A stretch of 15,470 nt of DNA from Microcaldota archaeon. GTDB taxonomy: Archaea; Micrarchaeota; Micrarchaeia; Micrarchaeales; CABMGC01. The stretch's first letter is position 1; the number at the start of each line of letters is the position of its first letter. The notes under the pieces were generated by a model, which was given only the letters and a program-made list of their open reading frames with translations, was not told the origin of the DNA and ran no database searches. The position numbers were made by a program, and so were the translations under genes. Of this stretch, positions 8,701-13,445 are shown in pieces. The stretch lies in NCBI GenBank assembly GCA_030040265.1, contig JASHUB010000040.1:1-15470 (forward strand), given 5' to 3'.

Positions 8701-11700
8701 ACAGGAGCACACCGCTTCGGCAGCGCATGTCGTGGCCGACCAGGGGCAGGCAATCCCATACCTGGCGATAGCGTCGGGCGGCACTGGATCATTCTCATAC
8801 ACGTGGGACAACTCGTCAGCACAGTTCCTGATCGAGACCGCGGGATGCGGCGGATCAGACACAATGTGCAACGTTCTCGGCACGTCTGCTCCGGCCAGCG
8901 GCGCTTTCAATGTGCTGGTCACTGACACCGGCACATCGCCAGGAGCATCGCCGACTGCCACAGCGAACGCGTCTTCCAACGTGACGATAAACACGGCGCC
9001 GTACGTGTCGCTCAGCGTGAGCAACTACACGATGGACCAGGGGCAGACGACCGTGCTCAACGCAACCGTCTACGCAGGCACTGGTCCTTTCACGCTGTCC
9101 TTCTACAACATATCCAATTCAACCACAGTAGCAACGTACTCCAACGTCTCTGCGGGCACGTCCGTATACCTTAGACTGGTAGGCGGCGTGACTGGCACGT
9201 TCTACTTCAATGTCTCCGCCACTGACGACGGCACAACCCTGCCATACACATTCAACTCCACCACGCAGGAGTTCAACGTCAGCACTGCGCCAAGCATAAC
9301 AGCGCCAGAGCCTAGCAACACAACTCCTGCAGTGGGGCAGTACCTGTTCTACAACTCGACAATATCCGGAGGCACAGGCCCGTTCACCGTCGCTCTGCTG
9401 GACGTGTCAAACGACAGCATAATGCAGATGCTGACCGGACAAAGCGACGGTCTGGTCCAGTTCACCGTGCCAATAGTCGCGCAGAAGGGCGCGAACACGT
9501 ACAACGTGGTGGCGTACGACACCGGCACTGAAGCCGACCCATTCGAGTTCAACTCGCCTACTAATACAATATATACAATAAACATCACCGGGATAACGTA
9601 CAACGGCTCGGTGAGCTCCGAAACCGTGACCGCAGCGCCAGGATACAAATTGTACGTCTGCAACGGAGCCAACTGGGAACCAACCCCTACGCCAGTCAGC
9701 TGGACAGTGGACATAAACAACAGCATCTACGGGCTCAACGGAGCTGTTATAGGCCACACCTCCAATGACCTCTGCCAAACAGAGGTCAGCGAGGACGAGT
9801 CGCTATCCATATTCGGCACCAACGACACGAGCTACAGCATAATATCGGAGAGCAACTTCAATGAGTCGGAGTCTCCGCAGAACCTGACGCTGCAATACAC
9901 GCTCAACAAATCGACCGACTTCCCCAAGTCGTTCAGCCTGATCGAGGTCGCGTGCGGCGACGAGGCATGTCCGCTGATAACCGCGCCTGCCGGCTGCACG
10001 CCGCTCGTGGAGGAAGGAGTCAACTCTACAGGATTCTTCTCGCTCAACGGCACCTCTTACACCGCGCTGTGCTCATCGCAGAACGCAGGCACCTACAACG
10101 TCACGTTGAACAACACCGACGGCGGCGTGATGGCCTTCGCGGTGTACCTCTTCAAGCCTCCGACAGTCACGATAACGCCTTCGCTGTCCCAGTCGATAGG
10201 CGCGTACGCATCACTGCAGCTTAACGGCAGTGTGTACGGCGGCACGCCTCTGTACACGTTCAACTGGCTGGTCGAGACGCCGTCCAACGACACGTTCGTG
10301 CCGATCTCGATACCCAGCGCCGCTCTGCCTTCTGTACTCAGGCAGATAAACACGGGCAACGACTCTAACCCGTACGGCCTGGCGTACGACCCGTTCGACA
10401 ACTACCTCTTTGCCGCAGACAGCAACACTGGCAACGTCTCAGTCATAAACGCCACAACAGGAGTGCTGCTTGGGAACGTATCGATTCCGGACAGCTGCCC
10501 AGACAACCTCGGCCTCGGCCAGAACGGAAACTACCTCTTCGTCACGGATATATGCAACAACGATAACGTTTACGTCATAAACACGACGTCGCTCACGTTC
10601 GCAAAAACGCTGAGCATCACCGGATGCGATGACAACGAAGGGCCGGAGATAGCGACGCTCAACACCACGCAGTTCGCGTACATCTCCAACAACTGCGGCA
10701 CGAGCCTGATCTATCAGATAAACACCACCAGCGCGAGCATAACAAACGTCATATCAGACCCATCCGTGTTCGAGGATCTCACCTCCATAGCTATAACCTC
10801 GGGAGGAGCCAACGTCATAACCAACGCATGGGATCCGTGCGACATCGTGATAGTCAACACGTCTACAGGCGACGTGCTGAACAGCGATGCCGGCAACGCA
10901 TGCAGCCTTTACGAGGACCCTACGCCCGACGGCACGCAGGTCTGGTTCGGCTACGCAGACACCATCGCCGTATTCAACACCACGACAGAAAGCGTAACCA
11001 CCCACATAGATCTCGGCCCGGACACGACCCCCACTGGCGTCGCGTTCTCGCCTGATGGGAAGTACGCATATGTAGGTGTATCCTCGTGCGACATATGCTA
11101 CTATGGGGGAACGAACCTGTCCGTGGTCGACGTAGGCACCCTGACTCCGATAGCAAACGTGAGCATAAGCGGCAGCACCACGGCCGCGCCTTGGGACGTC
11201 GTAACGACCGGCAGCGGCAAGATATTCGTCTCGCAAGGAGGAGAGGGCAACGTCACCGAGCTTACCGAACCCACGATCAATAGCACGCTGCTCAAAATAA
11301 AGAGCCTGCCGAGCGTCCAGAGCGAGATAAACACGGGCTACGGCTCCAACCCGTGGGAGATGGCGTTCAGCCCCAACAACGATCTTATATACGCCGCGGA
11401 TAACGGAAACAGCAACGTCTCGGTCATAAGCACGTTCACCGGCAACGTTGTCGCTACGATAAACCTGCCGTCATCCGCATGCCCCAACGACCTCGCCGTT
11501 GTCAATGGGGGCGCAGAGGTCTACGTCACCGACCAGTGCGACCTGAACGACATCTGGGTTCTCAACACGAGCAGGGACACGCTTGTCGGCAACATAACTA
11601 CGTACGGGGGCGATGGAGGCTTCGACAGCTTCGGGCCGTTCATAGCGGCATCCCCGACACAGCCATTGGCTTATGTGACCGATGACTGCCAATCATGCAC

Positions 11701-13390
11701 CAAAGGCAACGTGACCGTCATAGATACGACCACAGGCACCGTTGCGAACGTGATAGAGATACCGGGCACGCCAGACCTAGGTGGGATAACCTTCTCAGAA
11801 AACGGCACGTTCGCATACGTATCTGGCGTAATCAGCGGTAGAATATACACGATAGACACCCAGACCGATACCGTAGTCTCGACCACGCCTTCGTACGGCA
11901 ACTACGAAGGGAGCTTCTACGCCAACATCAATCCGTCCGGCTCCGAGATATGGTTCGGATATCCGAACGCGGTCGCCATATTCAACACGAGCACCGAATC
12001 GGTCATCAAGACGTTCAGCCTCTCGGGCTGCACCGCGCCGTTCTCGGCATCGTTCTCGCTCAACGGGCAGTACGCGTACCTCGCCTCGGAGAACTTCTGC
12101 AGCGATAAGGGTACGCTCTCGACATACAACGCAACGACAGGGGTTCTCTACGGCAACGTCACGATACCTGGCGACAACCCGCAGCCTTGGGACGTTCTCA
12201 CGAACCCGCTCACAGGCTACATTTACGTTTCGCAGGGCGACGCGGGCAACGTCACCGTTCTCTCGCCGGCGCAGTACGGCAAGTACGAGTACGAGCTCAA
12301 CGTCACGGACTCGGTCAACAGCACCGTAACGTCCGAACTCAACGTAACCGTAGGGCCGACGCTCACCGCTCCGGCGCAGAGCGCGACCTCGGTAAGGCAG
12401 GGCCAGAGCGTCACGTTCACGTCAACCGCTTCCGGAGGCACGCTGCCGTACTCCGAAGGGCAGCTGTTCTACGCAACCAACATAATTGGGCCTTACACTG
12501 ACCCTGGCCCTTGCAGAGTGAGCGGCTCGACGACCATCAACTGCACATTCAGCCCAACCACGTCGATGCCTACAGGCACTTACTATATCATACTTGGGGT
12601 GCACGACTCATCCGGCTCCGGAATAACGGCGCTCAGCAGCATAGCGAACGTCCTGGTCACGGCATCCTCCGCTTCGACAACGGCTACCACAACCATAAGC
12701 ACATGCGCAAGCTGCGGCGCTACAGGAGTGCCTCCGAGCAAGCACACCACCACGATAGCCAGCGCGACAACATCCCCAACCACCACGGTCCTGCCGATCA
12801 AGCAGATCTTTAACGCAACGAACGCCACCGCCACGGCACTGCATCTGACCAACACCAGCAGCGTAAAGGTGGACCTTAAGAACAGCAGGGACTCGTTCAC
12901 GCTGAGCACGAGCCAGAACGCATCGGTCATAGTCACGATCACCAACGTGACGAAGAGCAGCACTGTGCCTCCGCCGGCGAACACCACGGCTGTGGGCGTC
13001 TTCAACGTGAGCCTGCAGAAACCAGCTGGAGTCCACGCCACCATAGACGCGAACATCTCGTACACATGCGGAACGCCTTCGGGCCAGCTGGCGCCTTACC
13101 TTCTCATAAACGGAGTGTGGACGCAGATAACGCAGTTCTCCGTCGACCCTGGCGCGTGCACCATATCGTTCTCGGTTACCGTCGACGCTGTGGTCGCGGT
13201 GTTCCAGAAGACCACGCCTGTGAGCACGACAGAGACCGTGTCGACAACGACGGTTCCGACAGTCACTACCCTTCCGCAGCCGCCTAACGGAGGCATACTT
13301 GTCGCCGCCATAGCGATCATCATACTCGCAATCATCGCAGCGGTGCACCTCTTGACGCGCAGGCCAGGCATGTCGCGAAGGAGAAGGTGA
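5741..13390 (+). CDS. Giant secreted, membrane-anchored surface protein with Ig-like modules and two YVTN beta-propellers
   Basis: The 2549-residue protein begins with a signal peptide (MRYNVLFGMLFLSLFALAQ, likely cut after AHA23). Next come Ig/PKD/SprB-like modules with the GGTPPYxYxW signature (about 24-437), two IPT-like segments (438-635), another Ig module (636-750), a jelly-roll-like domain (751-990), three Ig modules (991-1285) and a Cys-rich domain (1286-1475). An Ig module split by two seven-bladed YVTN propellers (1535-1846, 1862-2177) is followed by a final Ig module (to about 2310). The C-terminal part has a Ser/Thr linker with CASC (2322-2325), a PGF-pre-PGF-like domain (2352-2491), a stalk, a membrane helix (2517-2539) and tail RRPGMSRRRR. 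A role in surface coat, adhesion or cell contact is inferred; no catalytic motif is seen. Start 5741 is chosen for signal peptide and promoter; an open frame extends back to GTG 5648. N-glycosylation sequons are abundant and Lys/Arg very scarce. Confidence 0.93.
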   Translation: MRYNVLFGMLFLSLFALAQIAHAQPTVAINPSTTQVLDSGQNISFGSTVSGGTPPYVTYDWLVYGSPDTCSDIGDVLAQYGPAAYDVNPPNLTIYPSSTAYYCLEVEDSATNTGYSGVTEVEVNTALVAPTITSPASPTIMDVGQSLLVSSSAASGGTPGYNYSWTVASGMCPGFSNPGNVTSFHYVPTGATASCTFQVTATDSATTPESATSSNTTVITVGAMPTLTDFTPSNATLDLGQSETYNVLVSGGTGNFDIDLVSQPNNYYIQSISVGDGVATFGPFTPPLNGGLLGGQTDNNNYYVNGADIGTSDEYYLSSVFGAITVNPTLLPPSTPTVNATSIPYYANLNVSSTLPSTGTPPYSYQWLVSINGGGYTDATQCGVNSGSGQGASTQETCNVSDMLTTGDNYAFELQVTDSASTPETNVSAASQTVYAVTPYGSFSPSFGPDGTQVTFTAGNLVPLANYNINFESGSCAVYTTAAGFTANSTGAFSGSFDNQVSNSGYGCPFNVYVANALPPYSNIVYIGAYQLTIAGASTNHTMGVAYENISLSASGMAPDTAYDVYFDTSEGTQSNYVGTCTSDSSGDITGSSGDAYCLLTVPSIATGAYYVDLFENVSTNYVVTATQQFTVLPQLTAPSAPSVSAQTIDADQVENVTGTIPSTGVPTYSYTWLVSVNGSSYSDATQCTANAGSDQEAGNTIECNITANTLIGGDNYAFELQVSDNATTPEVTTSTNSTIITVYTAPTAQLVIPTSAFGIDGSNVSQFSGQNYGNITLSTSSPNDVIIAYISYESGTYNDQSHVVSVTDSAGLTWHRRSMTTLAANSSGEGIEYDDLEVWYAIAPEPLSGDLINATFNGTMDDGEFIAFGVSDANIASPWDPNPSLPSTANDPNGFGGDAITIVSTNSAPDMLLGFVGNDQYCDGEWTGGLGFTTIESDCNGGGELWWGAGSAYEIVNSTQTSTPVNMSNSGGPGASDYWSIIGDAIQEHTASAAHVVADQGQAIPYLAIASGGTGSFSYTWDNSSAQFLIETAGCGGSDTMCNVLGTSAPASGAFNVLVTDTGTSPGASPTATANASSNVTINTAPYVSLSVSNYTMDQGQTTVLNATVYAGTGPFTLSFYNISNSTTVATYSNVSAGTSVYLRLVGGVTGTFYFNVSATDDGTTLPYTFNSTTQEFNVSTAPSITAPEPSNTTPAVGQYLFYNSTISGGTGPFTVALLDVSNDSIMQMLTGQSDGLVQFTVPIVAQKGANTYNVVAYDTGTEADPFEFNSPTNTIYTINITGITYNGSVSSETVTAAPGYKLYVCNGANWEPTPTPVSWTVDINNSIYGLNGAVIGHTSNDLCQTEVSEDESLSIFGTNDTSYSIISESNFNESESPQNLTLQYTLNKSTDFPKSFSLIEVACGDEACPLITAPAGCTPLVEEGVNSTGFFSLNGTSYTALCSSQNAGTYNVTLNNTDGGVMAFAVYLFKPPTVTITPSLSQSIGAYASLQLNGSVYGGTPLYTFNWLVETPSNDTFVPISIPSAALPSVLRQINTGNDSNPYGLAYDPFDNYLFAADSNTGNVSVINATTGVLLGNVSIPDSCPDNLGLGQNGNYLFVTDICNNDNVYVINTTSLTFAKTLSITGCDDNEGPEIATLNTTQFAYISNNCGTSLIYQINTTSASITNVISDPSVFEDLTSIAITSGGANVITNAWDPCDIVIVNTSTGDVLNSDAGNACSLYEDPTPDGTQVWFGYADTIAVFNTTTESVTTHIDLGPDTTPTGVAFSPDGKYAYVGVSSCDICYYGGTNLSVVDVGTLTPIANVSISGSTTAAPWDVVTTGSGKIFVSQGGEGNVTELTEPTINSTLLKIKSLPSVQSEINTGYGSNPWEMAFSPNNDLIYAADNGNSNVSVISTFTGNVVATINLPSSACPNDLAVVNGGAEVYVTDQCDLNDIWVLNTSRDTLVGNITTYGGDGGFDSFGPFIAASPTQPLAYVTDDCQSCTKGNVTVIDTTTGTVANVIEIPGTPDLGGITFSENGTFAYVSGVISGRIYTIDTQTDTVVSTTPSYGNYEGSFYANINPSGSEIWFGYPNAVAIFNTSTESVIKTFSLSGCTAPFSASFSLNGQYAYLASENFCSDKGTLSTYNATTGVLYGNVTIPGDNPQPWDVLTNPLTGYIYVSQGDAGNVTVLSPAQYGKYEYELNVTDSVNSTVTSELNVTVGPTLTAPAQSATSVRQGQSVTFTSTASGGTLPYSEGQLFYATNIIGPYTDPGPCRVSGSTTINCTFSPTTSMPTGTYYIILGVHDSSGSGITALSSIANVLVTASSASTTATTTISTCASCGATGVPPSKHTTTIASATTSPTTTVLPIKQIFNATNATATALHLTNTSSVKVDLKNSRDSFTLSTSQNASVIVTITNVTKSSTVPPPANTTAVGVFNVSLQKPAGVHATIDANISYTCGTPSGQLAPYLLINGVWTQITQFSVDPGACTISFSVTVDAVVAVFQKTTPVSTTETVSTTTVPTVTTLPQPPNGGILVAAIAIIILAIIAAVHLLTRRPGMSRRRR
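6734..7051 (+). repeat. Duplicated Ig-like module, copy 1 (inside the giant surface gene)
   Basis: This module contains PSTGTPPYSYQWLVSINGG, then YTDATQC, a second Cys about 17 residues on, and NYAFELQVTDSASTPE. The copy at 7646-7972 has the same order of motifs. The two are clearly homologous as protein but diverged at the DNA level. The paired Cys residues suggest one disulfide per copy. Confidence 0.8.
7646..7972 (+). repeat. Duplicated Ig-like module, copy 2 (inside the giant surface gene)
   Basis: Motifs matching copy 1 are PSTGVPTYSYTWLVSVNG, YSDATQC, a second Cys in IECNIT, and NYAFELQVSDNATTPE. The copies are separated by about 200 residues of a different, IPT-like fold, so this is not a simple tandem duplication. 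Confidence 0.8.
10343..11278 (+). repeat. YVTN-type seven-bladed beta-propeller 1 (domain within the giant gene)
   Basis: Seven blade-like repeats of 35-50 residues are visible from QINTGNDSNPYGLAYDP to the blade ending VSQGGEGNVTELTEPTI. Clear blade cores are NYLFAADSNTGNVSVINATTG, NYLFVTDI, VWFGYADTIAVFNTTTE and VAFSPDGKYAYVG. YVTN propellers of archaeal surface proteins are generally taken as interaction or structural scaffolds; the ligand is unknown. Confidence 0.85.
11324..12271 (+). repeat. YVTN-type seven-bladed beta-propeller 2, duplicate of propeller 1
   Basis: Blade by blade it parallels propeller 1: EINTGYGSNPWEMAFSP opens it, IWFGYPNAVAIFNTSTE matches blade 5, and QPWDVLTNPLTGYIYVSQG matches the last blade (APWDVVTTGSGKIFVSQG in propeller 1). 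The shared linker LPSVQSEINTG / LPSVLRQINTG shows that the unit of duplication included the lead-in. Confidence 0.85.
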
Positions 13391-13402
13391 CGATGCGAAG
13401 CT

Positions 13403-13442
13403 TTTATAAAGATTATATGCAATATTCAAACGATTTCGGGGG
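13403..13442 (+). promoter_or_regulatory. Promoter and ribosome binding site of the second surface gene
   Basis: TTTATAAA at 13403-13410 is 35 bases before the ATG at 13446, predicting a transcript start near 13430-13434 and a leader of about 12-16 bases. GGGGG at 13438-13442 followed by AAA lies directly before ATGATG. The 55-base gap holds no obvious terminator for the upstream gene. Its own promoter implies that this gene need not depend on read-through. Confidence 0.6.
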
Positions 13443-13445
13443 AAA

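Noticed and set aside
13391..13445. A transcription terminator or RNA gene between the two surface genes
   Set aside because: There is no stem-loop or T-run beyond the TATA element, and the gap is only 55 bases.
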